From: Zizania palustris
Lineage: Eukaryota; Streptophyta; Magnoliopsida; Poales; Poaceae
DNA length: 64,000 nt
Direction of reading: 5' to 3'
Assembly (NCBI GenBank): GCA_019279435.1
Contig: JAAALK010000288.1
Span: 78,092,255 to 78,156,254, forward strand
Part shown: piece after piece, positions 10,745 to 23,275 of the stretch
Layout of the letters: each line of letters starts with the position of its first letter
How positions within the stretch are numbered: position 1 is the stretch's first letter
Made by a program: the position numbers and the translations under genes
The notes under the pieces: model-generated
What the model saw: only the letters and a program-made list of their open reading frames with translations
Database searches by the model: none
Told to the model about the DNA's origin: nothing

Positions 10745-12788
10745 CACTATGGGAAAACATAGATTCATCGAGCTCCACAGGCACTCGGTAAACACGTTGT
10801 CAGTGAAAAAGGATCCGTTGAGTGTTATCTATTAGGCACTCGATAAGCAAGAAACCAAAATTAGAAAAATAGGTGAATGTAATGGGCAGGTGCAACAGTG
10901 AGGCAGGGCGTGACACAACGGTGGCATGATGCCAAGGCAGGGCGGGGCGACGTTCGCCGACGCATGGAGCTGAGGCGGGGCAGGGTAGGGTAGTGCGCAG
11001 CGTTGAGGCAGGGTGGGGCGACATGCGGTGGGGCGAGGCATGGAGGCATGGGAGCGGTGACGACGTGGTGACAGGAGGCGACGACGGCGTGTTGATGAGA
11101 GTCAGCAATGGGCATGGTGACGGGAGGTGGCGACGGTGTGGCGCCATGGAGGGAGGAGGGAGGTGGAAGGGAGAGGGAGTATTTAAAGAGAGTGAAAATT
11201 TTGAAAAAATAAATTGCGCTGATTTTGAAAAAAATTGCACCAGATACAAAAAAGTGCGGAAAGCAAAAAATTATTTGTCAAGTGTTTTTACTTAGCAACA
11301 CATATTTTTATCGAGTGCATGAAATTTGGTACTCAGCAAATATTTTTTATTTTTTCAAATTTTTTCAAAAAAAATCATTATTTTCCTTGATAAAATTTGT
11401 GAAACAATAGTGGGTAAGGACTAAAAATTGACTCAAAATATGAATATGTTTTTTTGGATAATTTATTTCATTGTTTCATGTGCTTGTAGTTCAAATTTGA
11501 CATGTTTTAATTTATATCCTTGAAATACAATTAATAAATTTAAAATATCTAACTAACATACAAAAATGCAATTTTTTATGGAATAATATATGATGTATTT
11601 TCATTGTAGAAAAGTTTCAAATACAAACAAGAGATTTAACCGTTAATTAGCTTTAAAACTCAACCATTACTTTTTTAAATCCTAATTCATCGTTAGAGAA
11701 TATCCGACTTTCTTAACATCGCATGTGATAACATTTTAAAAAATATTTTAAATTTTTATCATATCATGTCATAACACCATGACTCTGGTTTCATTTTTAA
11801 AAATTAAAAAAAATCATTAAGCTCCACGTTGTCGATCGAGTGTCGTATTCTAGATTTTTCAAAAATTCTTTAAATTTAGTGGATAAGACCTAAAAATTTA
11901 CTCAAAAATATGAATATGGTTTTTTTTATAAATTTTGGTTTATTATTTCATGCACTTATAGTTCAAATTTTCTCTATTACAATTTATATGGTAGAAATAT
12001 ACTTAATGAATTAAAAATAGTAAACTGATTCGAAAAATACCAAATTTTTACATGACATAAACTATATTGTATTTTGATTGTAGAAAATGTTTTAAGTTTG
12101 AACAAAAATTTAACCATGGATTTGCTTTCAAATCCAACTAATTCCTTCCGAAAGAAGGTTCGTTTTCGTAACATCCTAATTACTCCTCAAAGAATCTAAA
12201 CCCTAATTACTCTTCAAAGAATCTTCGTTTTTATAACATCCTACATGACAATATTCTAGAAATATTTTTAAATTGTGATCATTGTATCTATGTATTATAT
12301 AATAATTCCATGACAGATATTGTGTTTTTTTAGAATTCATTTGATTTTTTAAATTAAAAAACTATTGAGATCCACGTTGTCGATCAAGTGTCGCAATATA
12401 GATTTTTCAAATTTTCTTTCAATCTAGTGGGTAAGACCTAAAAAACCATGTTACAAATATCACATAGACTCAAATATTTTTTCCACACAAAATAATGGCT
12501 ATTTTGGGGTTACCTAGCGGCAAATCCGGAATAAAAAAATTGCCATACTATCGCGATGTCCAATAGAACCTTTTTTGTCTAGCGTATTTTCTTGGGGCAT
12601 TTGACAAACAATTAGTTTACCGGGTGTTTTAAGTGTTTATAGGTTGCCATACTCAAAAAATCTATGTGAGTGTTTATAAGTGTTTATAGGTTGCATTGCC
12701 GTACTCAAAAAACCTATGTTTATCGAGTGTCTAAAATAACGTGCTCGGCAAAATTTTGACATTCGGTAAAAATAAAGTTTCCATAGTT
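10745..12788. mobile_element. non-autonomous CACTA element
   Basis: The left end CACTATGGGAAAACATAG is mirrored by AGTTTCCATAGT(T) at about 12776-12788. Subterminal motifs of the type CACTCGGTAAA / TATCGAGTGT occur at 10780-10850 and 12590-12780. The interior is AT-rich with a GC-richer stretch at 10870-11180. Two AT-rich blocks around 11440-11800 and 11900-12360 look like diverged copies of each other. No transposase domain is recognisable. The last base of the right end is mutated and no clear target duplication remains. Confidence 0.6.
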
Positions 12789-13559
12789 CGCCACGTCGCG
12801 CCGCGCGGGCACGGCGTCGTTCGGCGCCACGCGCGCGCTGCTTGCCTGCATCATATCTTCTTGCCCCGGCATCGCCGGCGTCGGGCCGGTTGGTTCTCTG
12901 CCCGCGCGGCGAGACGTCCCTGTCTCGCTCGACGTAGCTTGCTTGCCGGGCTTAGCATGCACATGCACACGTACGTATGTACATGTACCATGTCGTTTGC
13001 ATGGTTCGTGGCATCTTGGCACGTACGTACCGACGTATTGTCGTATTTCCGAGGCGTAGGACCAACGTGCGCTGTTGCTCCCTAGAGACGTGTCTAGCGC
13101 TCTCTTTTTTTCTTCTTCTTATCACTACCCCCGAGTTAATGATTGAGATGATTTGCACCTCGGATCATTTGTAAATGATTGTGATGGATAATTATTGGGG
13201 AATCAACTTCTGCTATATTTAAATATAACCAAAAGTTGATAAGAGCTTAACACCCTTACTTCGAAGATCTTGCACTACCACATAAAAGCACTTTATTATA
13301 GATGATAACCATAATTAGTGACGGAAAAGTCTCTCATCACTCTTATCACGTCAGTAATATGATATTAATAGTGACAGGTAAACACCTAGAGCTGGGACTT
13401 GGGCCGGACTTTTTGGGCCGGCCCAAAGCACGCGTAGGCCCAGCCCATGCAAAGCATGGCCCGGTACGGCTCATGGATGGGCCGGGCCGGCACGGCCCGT
13501 ACAAGGGCCGGACTTGGGCCTGGAGGTTAGGCCCGGTGGGTGGCCCGGGTACGGCTAAA

Positions 13560-15300
13560 TATATCACATTTCAAAAATGTTTTGAACCTGAATTTTTTTT
13601 TACAGTCATAAATTCAACATCTTTTAATCCTTGGTAAATTTTCATACTTTTATGAGGTGGGTTTGGTATTTTTAATAAAATATTTGTATTTCTAGGATTT
13701 ACTTCCAAGTGGGTCAAATTTGAAATGCATGTACATGAATAATGACTCAAAATTATGGAAAAATCATATTTGTGTTCATGATTACATTTGTAATCTTTTA
13801 CAACTAAATATAACTACATATTTAAAATCTAATTTACGACACTCGACCGGCAATATGCACGTTAATGGTTTTGTAATTATAGAAAATGTAATTGATGCCT
13901 AAAAATATGACACTTGACATGGTATCATTATATCATACATATATGATATGGTAAAAATTTCATAATGTTTCGACAAAGTTTTCAAGTATGACCTTTAGAA
14001 ATTGGACAACCTTCGAGAAGGTTTAGGAGTTTAGGGATGAAATGAGTTAGGTTTAGAAGCAAATCGATATTCAAATATTTGTTTGAACTTAAAACTTTTT
14101 GTACTACTAAAACCAATATATCTTATACCATGTCAAAAATTGGCATTTTTTGAGTTAGTTTGCTATTTTTGGTTAAAAAAGTTGTTTATTAGGATTTTAA
14201 GTAAAAACTCACAAAATTAAACTATAAGTGACTTATATTTGTCTATTTGAACCTAGAAATTTTCTAGGATGAAATATTAGTGTATATTATATAATTACAA
14301 ATTATGGGATTTTTTACTGTCCTTTATTCTATTTAATTATTTTTTTAAAAAAACAGTATAAAAAATCTTTGCCGAGTGTAAATGGGAATGGCACTCGGCA
14401 AAAAAAAATCATTTTTGGCCGAGTGCCATAGCTAAATACACTCGGCAAAGTGTGCTGATTCCATTATTTCATGTGAAACATATTTTCACTCTATATCACA
14501 TTTAAAAACATGTTTTGAACTTCAATTTTTTTTACAGTCATAATTAAACATCTGTTAATCCACGGAAATTTCATACTTTTATGAGTGGGATTGCTATTTT
14601 TAATAAATTAATCCTATTTGTAGGATTACTTCCAAGTGGGTCAAATTACAACTGCATGTACATGAATTAATGACTCAAAAAATTGTAGAAAAAATCATAT
14701 TTATGTTCATGATTCTATTTTTAATCTTTTACAACTAATATATCTAAAAATTGAAAATATAATTTACGACGCTCGGGGCGGCAACATGGATCTTAATGTT
14801 TTTTTTAATTCTATAAAATTAAATTAATGCCTAAAAAATATGAAAGTTGACATGGTGTCATTGTATCATACATATATACTGTGATAAAAAATTTCATAAT
14901 GTTTCGACAAAGTTTTCATGTACGACGTTGCAAACTAGAGAATCGAGGGAAGGTAAATGTGTTTATGGAGGAATGAGCTAGGTTTAGAAACAAATCGATA
15001 TTTCAAATCTTTGTTTGCCATTAAAACTTTTTGTACTAATAAATCCCATTGTATCTTATATCATGTCCAAATTTGTGATTTTTTAGTACTAGCTTGGTAT
15101 TTTTAGTTAATTGAACTTCCTTATAGAATTTAATTAAAAGATCACAAATTTGAACTACAAGTACATTAAATTTGTTATTTGAAGTAAGAAATTTTTTAGG
15201 AGTAAAAATAACTGTGTATTACATAATGCCAAATTATGGGATTTTTTATTGTTTTATTTCTATTTTAGTTTTTTTTAAAAAAAATAAAAAATCTTTGCCG
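13560..15300. repeat. tandem duplication of a roughly 930-bp CACTA left-arm segment
   Basis: The sequence starting ATCACATTTCAAAAATGTTT (13561) is repeated in diverged form from about 14500 (ATCACATTTAAAAACATGTT). Collinear landmarks include CTTCCAAGTGGGTCAAATT (13706 and 14629), the GTTTCGACAAAGTTTTCA block, and AATCTTTGCCGAGTG at the end of each unit. The spacing between landmarks is 920-940 bp. Confidence 0.7.
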
Positions 15301-15469
15301 AGTGCAATTATCCCTTGCACTCGGCAAAGAAAAGGTTTTTTTTAAATAATATTTGCCGAGTGCCTCACTAATGGCACTCGGCAAAGGTTTTTAAATAAAA
15401 AAAAAATGTTTGCCGAGTGCCACCCAATTTGGGCACTCGGCAACCTCGTTGCCTTCTAAATAAGGCCGC

Positions 15470-15950
15470 CCGCAGATCTGGCGCAGCGCCCAGATCTGCT
15501 CCCCCGCGCGCCCGCAGCCCTGCCCCCCGCCCCCGCCGCCGCTCCCCCGCCGCCGGCAGCCCGCGCGCTCCTGCTCCCCCCGCGCGCGGTGCTCCCCCCG
15601 CCGCCGGCAGCCCGCGCGCGTGCTCCCCCGCGCGCGTGCTCCCCTGCCGCCGGCCGCCGCTGCGCGCGCCCCCCCCCGCCGGCCGCCGCTCCCCCGCGCC
15701 CCGCCGCCGGCCAGGCCGGCGCCCCCGCAGCCGGCCGCCCCCCCCCCCAGCCCCCGTCGCCGGCAAGCCGCCCCCCCTCCCCCCCCCCGCCGGCCGGCGC
15801 CGCCTAGCCTCCTCCCCCGGCCTCGTCCTCCCCCCCGGCGCCCCCCGGCACCACCGGCTCCTCCTCCTCCGGCCGCGGCCCCCTCACTCCCGGCCGCCGG
15901 TCCCGCCGTCTCCTCCGCCCCCAACACCCCTACTTCCTTCGGTATTTTTG
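15470..15950. other. extremely GC-rich, proline/alanine/arginine low-complexity block
   Basis: Runs of C and CCG/GCC dominate. Long open frames exist on both strands only because of this composition, giving poly-Pro/Ala/Arg peptides. It lies between the subterminal array and the coding part of the inner CACTA. It may act as the element's promoter or leader, but no protein is supported. Confidence 0.5.
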
Positions 15951-16506
15951 ACACTTAAAATTTAGGGTTTAAATTTTTGTTTGAAATTAGTTTAAATTTG
16001 TGGTGATGCTATAGTATGTCAAATGTTAGTTTATTCATTTGTTGAAATTTCATATATATATGTGTGTGTGTGCCTATATATATACATGTTAGTTTATACA
16101 TGTTAGTTGAAATTAATGATATATTTAATGTAATGTTTAATCACATATGTAATCACATGTTTAATGCCATGAATATACCATGTTGTTGTAATATACATGT
16201 TTTAGAAATTTTAATATAATCGTTGTAATAGTTTTTATGTTTAATGATTATGTTGATTAATATCTTTTGTATGTGGATGCCGGCCATCGTGCCGTGATAT
16301 ATATATACATGTGTGTATGTGGATGTCGGCCATCGCGTCGTGATATGTGTATGTGGGTGACGACCATTATGTCGTCCTATTTTAATTTTCTTGTTATTGT
16401 CGCGTAACCTAGGCGTCTCCCGTTCGGAAGAGTTACGGTTTGGAATATGCATGTCTTTGCATATTTGTGGCCGTAACTGTTTCGAATTGTCCACGTTTGG
16501 ACAGCC

Positions 16507-16713
16507 GGAAGATGCGTAGATTGAGCTCGTTTTCATGCCCCGTTCCGATTCGACTCATGGTTTCGGCAGCACCTCCTCGTTGTTCTCCGAACGCACATCC
16601 TCTTGGCATGTTGCCCAGACGTGCGTTTGGAGAGCAGCGGGGAGGTGCTGCCGAAATTTTGGGTTGGATCGGAACGGAGTGTGAAAACGAGCTCAATCTA
16701 CGCATTTTCTGGT
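16507..16713. repeat. long inverted repeat (about 95-bp arms) upstream of transposon gene
   Basis: The left arm starts GGAAGATGCGTAGATTGAGC and continues through CGGCAGCACCTCC. The right arm is the imperfect complement (GGAGGTGCTGCCGAAATTTT ... GAGCTCAATCTACGCATT). The loop is about 15 bp around 16603-16617. It would form a strong hairpin in the transposon 5' leader, just before the ATG at 16780. Confidence 0.65.
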
Positions 16714-16779
16714 GGGATTAGGACCTATCTTACCTATCTAACCCCTAAACACGGGTGTTGTTTCCTAGTTAAGTTCAAG

Positions 16780-18871
16780 ATGGATCAACGTGAGTGGATG
16801 TACACGGGTCGCCCTAGTCAGGCCGAGGTGACCATGGATTGGATCAAGAACACTGAAGTATTCTTAGAGACGGCGTTTGGTAGACGGAATGTACGTGACA
16901 AGACCTGGTGTCCATGTAGTCGGTGCGAGAATAAGCGTCGACGATGATTACGTGCCGGATGAGGAGGAGGAGGAGCAGGCTAGGGTGGAGGAGGAGGAGG
17001 AGGTGGGGGCAGAGGGTGGGGAGGTTGGGGCAGAGGGAGAGGAGCAGACTACAGAAGCGGCTGCAGTGTGGTTGCGTGGTCCTTCGTCACTCCCGAGGCG
17101 ACCAGTGGCAGTAGCTGATCGTCCGCTCATTCGACCAGATGGAATAGGTAAGTTGTTGTAGAAAGTATATAATATATTCTTTTCGTTAGTTTAATTTTTA
17201 ATATATACTAATACTTTTTAATGATATCGGGATAGGAACTGGATTATGGTTGAACGAGGAGGTCGTGAGTGCTCACGCCATGTAAACGGTATCCTCGGGC
17301 TTCTTATCAAGGAAAAGTTCCCTGGTTTGATATCTTTGGATGGGAGGACGGAGCCGGCGTACTCATGGAGGCACTATGAAAGTGCGCCGGACGCCCCTGA
17401 CCGAGAAGGGAGACAATTTGCCCACCTAGCCGATCGAGTCAGGGCTGAGCTCTGGGTAAGTTTATTTTCTTAATATATGTGTCAATACTATTAACATGTG
17501 AAAACATATAACATTCTCTTTACATCCATATGCAGGATTTTTATAGATGTGATGAGGGGTATGCGGATCAGGCTGCCGCAGTTATTAACAGAGCCGCCAA
17601 GAAGCTTGTCACCGACATGCATTATGAGGCGCGCATTCAAGCTGTTATTGACTTCTGCGCTCAGCACCGTCGAGAGAGAAAGAACAAAAAGGATGCCCGG
17701 ACCACCTTTCTGACACGAGAGGAATACATGATGGTAAGTGTATTCTCGTGTATCTTCTAATACTTAATATTATGTCATTAACAAATTCACTTGCATCAAA
17801 TAGGTCCCTCCACAGTGGTGTGCCGCTCATCTTGAGTGTTGGGGCCAATTGTTGATAGGTGGTGTTCTGCCGAGTGGCAGAGCAGTCACGAGGCATGCCG
17901 CCAGCGACGCCTACTCATGCCGGGGGCAGCACACCATCAAGGCTCGCTGAACCTCGACCAGTTCAGGGCGAGATGGGTATGTAGTTACATGTTTCTTTTT
18001 TTCGCTTAATTGCACAATATAACTCTAACTATCTTCTTGTTTCAGTCAACGGCCAATGCGGGTCAGGAATGCTCCCAAGTCATGGCATATGCTCTGGCTC
18101 ACAAAGGGAGGGCGGTTGAAGGCAATACCTATAATCCAAATGACCCCGCTGAGTCGTACACTAATCGGAATGCATATCAACGCCTCCAAGACTATTCAGA
18201 GATGGCAAGGGAAGTGCATGGCGCCGATTATGACCCAATCGCACATGACATCGATGGCGAGGTGGTCATGAGGGCTGGAGGAGGAAAGAGACATGGGCGA
18301 TATTTGATGGGCGACGACGCCATTGATACCCGTAGTACCCCCTCTCTATCTGAGGTGAGAGCTCGGAGCTCGACTTCCGGTCCGGGTATACGTCCTCGCC
18401 GAGACACATCTATGGGTCTGATTGCTGATCTACAGGTTAGTTCATTTTCATTAATCATCGAACACTTCACATTGTTTGTTTGAGAACATTAACTCTGAAA
18501 TAATGTTTTGTAGGCCCAACTAAATGAAGAAAGATCACAAAGGACCGAGTGGCAGACCCAGATGGAGGCTCGGCTGCAGGCTCAGATGCAAGCTCAGATG
18601 CAAGCCGAGATGCAGACCCAGATGCAGCAGTGGTTTGCGCAGATGGGTGGATCTTTCTCAGGTCATATGGGTCTGCCTGGACTTCCTCCTCAACCTCAAC
18701 AATCTCCACGGACTCCACAGAGCGGCAATGTGAGTTTCTAATATTGTTATTGTCGGTTTTGTTATATACAAGTGTTCTAACTATTTTTTTTTTCAGTTTC
18801 ATCCATCGGCAGCAGGATCAAACACGCAGCCATCTCCACACACTGGTCATAGCGGTAATGATAATTTGTGA
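16780..18871 (+). pseudogene. CACTA-encoded Transposase_24 (Ptta/En/Spm) gene, frameshifted
   Basis: The first exon encodes MDQREWMYTGRPSQ... ending in DKTWCPCSRC, a transposase-associated domain normally at the start of TNP2. It is followed by an acidic Glu-rich region. Likely further exons are 17236-17455 (RHVNGILGLLIKEKFPG), 17536-17733 (ending TREEYMM), 17804-17976 (VPPQWCAAHLECWGQL), 18046-18435, 18514-18729 (Gln/Met-rich coiled coil) and 18797-18871. Most junctions are GT-AG. In 17804-17976 the frame breaks just after C-W-G-Q-L: one base appears lost at CAATTGTTGAT, and the conserved continuation is found in the next frame. The first exon also meets a stop near 16945 unless an unseen intron removes it. 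The gene would encode a DNA-binding accessory protein, but this copy is damaged. Confidence 0.65.
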
Positions 18872-18899
18872 GGCGTGGTGTGAGTTGTCGTGATGAATT

Positions 18900-19180
18900 T
18901 GTTAATTAACTTAAACTTGTCACCGTTAACGCGAACTTGAACTTGTGTATCAATTTGAACTTGTATTTGTGACGTGAACGTGAAATTGTGATGTGATCGT
19001 GAAATTTGTGATGTAAATGTGATTTTTGTGATGTGTATGTGATTTCTGTGAATATCTGTGATTCAGTGTGAATTTTGGGGCAAATTTTGTGGATAAATGT
19101 GAATTTGTGATGCATTTTGTGATTGAATGTGTTTTTTGGATGAAATATGCAAGAAATAAATGAAAAAAAAATTTAAAAAT
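18900..19180. repeat. degenerate TGTGAT/TTGTGA short-repeat tract
   Basis: Many variants of TTTGTGATGTGAATGTGA follow one another just downstream of the transposon gene's stop. This is a low-complexity 3' region of the inner CACTA before its right subterminal array. Confidence 0.5.
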
Positions 19181-19664
19181 TTTTGCCGAGTGTTACACTC
19201 GGCAAAGCCACCCCCCCCCTCCCCCGAGCCCCTTCGCTGAGTGCCCCACGTGGCACTCGGCACACCCCCTTCGCCGAGTGCCACGTGGGGCACTCGGCGA
19301 AGCCCCCTCGCGCCACGTGCCCCCCCCCGAGCCGGCTTCGCCGAGTGCCCCCCGTGGCACTCGGCAAACCCCCTTCGCCGAGTGCCACGTGGGGCACTCG
19401 GCGAAGCCCCGTTAACGGCCACCCCGGCCGTCAACGTGGACTTCGCCGAGTGCTATACGTGGCACTCGGCGAAGCCCACAATGCACTCGGCAAAGACTTC
19501 GCCGAGTGCCCGATAAATTGCACTCGGCGAACCCTCACGTCGCCGACGCATCTATCGCCGAGAGGGGTTCGCCGAGTGTGGCACTCGGCGAAGCCTTTGC
19601 CGAGTGCATTGTGGGCTTCGCCGAGTGCCCTAGACACTCGGCAAAGCCCCACAGTCCCGTAGTG
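19180..19664. repeat. right subterminal array of inner CACTA (GCCGAGTGC motifs)
   Basis: About twenty head-to-head and tail-to-tail copies of GCCGAGTGC / GCACTCGGC lie within 480 bp, ending at the CACTA terminus. In related En/Spm elements such arrays are binding sites for the element's TnpA-like protein. The paired copies make many short foldbacks. Confidence 0.7.
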
Positions 19665-20251
19665 AGTGGGTCGTGCCTAGGCCGGCCCGGCCCAAAAAAG
19701 CCCATGGGTAAATAATTCATATGCACAAGGAGGAGACATGTTATTAAAAATTAAAAAATTCTGCAAATTACTATTTGAATATATCTTGCTCTATATCATA
19801 TGTAAGACAAATCAAAATTTGAGTCATTCATATATAGGACAAATCAAAATATAAATATATATGCTCAAGAGCAAAGAAAGTAGTATTAATGAACTAGTAT
19901 CATGTGTAAATTATTAATGAAATTCATTTTCCCCTATTTTTGGTTGTTCTATTATTTTATGTGAACTAGAATTTTCATTATTCAAAGATAAATTAAATAA
20001 ATATTTTCATAACCCTCGTAAGAGACCATCTAACAATGTTACAAAGTTAGGGCCGTTTTTGGGCCGGCCCGGCCCATCCAGGCCCGACGTGCTTTGGGTC
20101 GTGCCTGGGCTTGGCTAACACTACTTCGGGCCGGCCCAACCTGGCCCTTCAATTTATTGGGCCGAAATGGCCCGACCTATTTTAGGTCCTGGCCCGAAGG
20201 GCCCGGGCCGGGCCGGCCCAGCACGACCCATCTCCCAGCTCTATAAACACC

Positions 20252-23200
20252 CATCCCTAAAGGGCAACATTACTCTAATCCTCTCACATGTTATGACTAT
20301 TTAGTGACGGTTGATGTTTGTCACCCGTCACTAATGGGTTTTTAGTGACGGATGACGATTGATATCCGTCTCTAATATTATGGTCATTTCAAAAAATAAT
20401 GATTTTTTAGGATGCATCTAAATCATAGCTAGGATTTTGGCAGCCAACATATGCAACATCCAAAGCACATCACAGATAATTCATCAGAGAAGATTCATAA
20501 CCAATTAATATCACATATATTAACTTCTAACTCATTATCTCGAAAAAGATGGCTAAAACAAAAATCCATATATAAGAGCATTCCTTAACTTCTAACTAAT
20601 AGCTAACTTGTAGCGATATCAAGAGTTTGGATAGTGTCCTATCACTATGGGCAGTATGAGGAGCATCAGGTTTACACCACTACCATAACAACCCACAGAG
20701 AAGCACCATGGGCACCATAAGGAGAAGCACCTTAGGTAGCCTCAGGAGCACCACCATGTACATGGCAGCGTCAGGAGTACCACCCGCGTGAATGTTCATA
20801 CCAACTTCGAGTGCGTTGTCTCGAAGAAATTAGCTAAAAGCAGTATGACAGGTTACCCTATAACAACAAAATTAAAACAAAGTTAGTTAGTTAGTTAGAC
20901 AAAACAAATAACATTTTGGACGAGGAGGAGAGAAGGACGACATTAGGAGGAGGATGCAACCAAGGTGGCGGCAAGTAGGGCGGCCACGCACGCCAACGGT
21001 GCGGGTGTCATGGTCGATGGTGTGGGGGCCACAAGCGATGGTGTGTGTGACACAACCGATGGTGCGGAGGCCAGGAGCAACGGAGCGACGAGAGCACGAC
21101 GAAGGAGACGACAACGGTGGGAGTTATATGGTTAGGGTTGCGCGAAATGAAAGCGTAATGATTTACTTCGATACCCCTCCTATTTATAAGTGGGAGTCAT
21201 CAGTGACAGGTGGTAGTTACCACCTCTTTAGTGATGGGTACAAATAAAACTTGTCATTGTATGATCCTTTAGTGATTATGTGGCCCTAACCCTAGACTTC
21301 CACCGCCGCCATCTTATAAGAGGGCCTTTAGTGACGGGTAACAATATTGACCCATCACTAAAGGATCCATTAGTGACGAGTGAATATTGTTACCCGTCAC
21401 TAATATTATGGTCATTTGAAAAAAAAAAGTTTTTAGGATGCATCCTGAATCAAAGCTAGGATTTGGTAGTCAATATATCCAATATTCATACACAATTTTT
21501 CACAGAACACAGATAATTTATAACAAAAGATTTATAACCTAATATTATATCATGCACCAGGTTTATAGCATATACATTACAGCCTCAATTGCACTATTAT
21601 TGATGTTGAAATGTAAGTCGCATAATGTGCCAGCTTCTAACGAGGTATCACAAAGAAATTGACCAAAACATGTAGTTAGATAGCACCATTCATTTGTCGC
21701 TTTATGCACCACAATTGGGACTGCCTCAAACGACCCTGTTGCTGCCACTTGAATCTCGGTTGTATGGTGGTATAGGTGAGGCGTGATATACTTTTCACAA
21801 TACTACCTTGAAAAATACTATAAAATAAAATTTAAAAAGAAAGCTACTATAAAATAAAATTTAAACAAAGCTAGTTAGAGAAGGCTATCTGTATAGATGA
21901 TTTGGTTAACCGACATGTGCAAATAACTTACCATCGACATCTTGTTGATGATCACGTTATTTATTGTGCAGATATATAACCGACTCTCGGAGTATAAACA
22001 TGTCGAGATGTCTTTTAGTATAGTTTTCCTTACTAGAGTTACATCTGTTGGACTACCAAATAACATATGTGATTCAATTGATCCATTTGGTCGGTGTCGA
22101 CCTCCCTGGCTATCTGCTTCCCCTTCTTGTCTTCAACATTGCTAGGTCCCTCTCTGACATTATAATGAAACCATGATAAGCACATAAACAAAATATGCAT
22201 GTGTAGTAAGTAATATCAGTTCTCTATATATACCACTATCGTCGTTGTACTTCACTTTTATGGCCGTTGAGGTCTTCTCATCACCAAAGTTAGTGTAAAA
22301 TTTAGCCATAACTATCAATGGGGTTTGTTCCATTATTATTACCAAATAGTCCTCATGTGTTAGGCCACCCTTTATGGAGGCATATCCTGCCGTCGCCTCC
22401 ACAGTTCACAACCTCAACCTTAGTGATGCACTCATCTCTTATAATTATTTGGAGGGTATCGCCAACACGAATATTATTGATATCATAAAATCTTTTTGAT
22501 AAATACTACAACAGTAAGGTTATGTCGCTTCAGTTTGTTAACACATTAAACAATATATGCAATGTACAATTTATAAACTTGGTGACGTCTGTCATTGATT
22601 AGATGATTGATCTTTTTAAGCAATTATCAGGAACATAGGTTGGTACATGTAGATTTTTTGGAATGCTTGTCATATCCCTAATTCACAAATTCAATAAGAA
22701 AATTTCGGATAAATGATTTCATAAATTGAAATTTAATAGTAAGTATGAATAAACTTGTGAAAACAAAAGAACCTAAATTTAATACACATCAACAAATAAT
22801 CCACATTGCAACATTTTTACTAATTTCTCACGTATCCACATTTCTACATCTCAACATATCGGAGGAGGAGGAGAACCATACGAGGATGAGGATGCAACCG
22901 AGGTGCGGAGGGCATAGGAAATGAAGCTGTGAGGAGTATAGAGGTTAGGGCCAAGCGAAATGAAAGCGTGACGATTCACTTCGGGGTCTTCGCCTATTTA
23001 TAAGAGGGAATCATCAGTGACGATTGATTAACTAATGTACATCTTACCGACGTTCTTTATTGTCTGGTGGAAATATGACCCGTCACTATAGGGGGATCTT
23101 TAGTGACGGGTCATGACCCATCACTTATGGGGGTGTCCCTTCTTTAGTGATGGTCCTATTGCGACTCATTACTAATAATGTAGCATTACTGACACGTGTG

Positions 23201-23275
23201 AAATAGACCATTACTAAAAGTATATTACTGACGTGCATCTTTTACCCATCACTAAAGTTGTGTTACTGAAGACAA
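20252..23275. other. right part of outer CACTA, no recognisable gene
   Basis: The region has subterminal motifs at both sides and a repeated module. The module consists of GAGGATGCAACC, GCGAAATGAAAGCGT and a TATTTATAAG box, seen at 20930-21215 and again at 22860-23025. Segments 20390-20560 and 21410-21560 are also related (TTTTTAGGATGCATC). The TTATAAATA boxes point to minus-strand promoters. Short minus-strand frames (such as 22402-22160) match nothing I recognise. Confidence 0.5.

Larger units (their letters stand above)
13560..19664. mobile_element. inner CACTA element, TTTGCCGAGTGC family
   Basis: The right end CAGTCCCGTAGTG (19652-19664) is a CACTA terminus, preceded by a dense array of GCCGAGTGC / GCACTCGGC motifs at 19180-19640. 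Matching subterminal motifs on the left occur at 14369-14450 and 15290-15445. The expected left terminus (CACTACGGGACTG) is not found, so the left edge is truncated and 13560 is only an estimate. The element carries a Transposase_24-type gene (16780-18871), a GC-rich low-complexity block (15470-15950) and a long hairpin (16507-16713). Confidence 0.7.
13387..20243. mobile_element. hAT element nested in CACTA, TSD TAAACACC
   Basis: The terminal inverted repeat TAGAGCTGGGA starts at 13387 and its complement TCCCAGCTCTA ends at 20243. A perfect 8-bp duplication TAAACACC lies at 13379-13386 and 20244-20251, the hAT hallmark. Both arms carry characteristic GGGCCGGCCC-rich subterminal sequence (13400-13550 and 20040-20235). 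Without the inner CACTA the element would be under 1 kb and has no transposase, so it is non-autonomous. Confidence 0.85.

Noticed and set aside
15391..15965. Overlapping 112-187-aa Pro/Ala/Gly/Arg-rich frames on both strands
   Set aside because: They are caused purely by the GC-rich low-complexity block in the CACTA element, with no conserved motif.
19183..19662. Frames of 159 aa and similar made of repeated RRVPRGALGE-like units
   Set aside because: These are translations of the GCCGAGTGC subterminal array, not a repeat protein.
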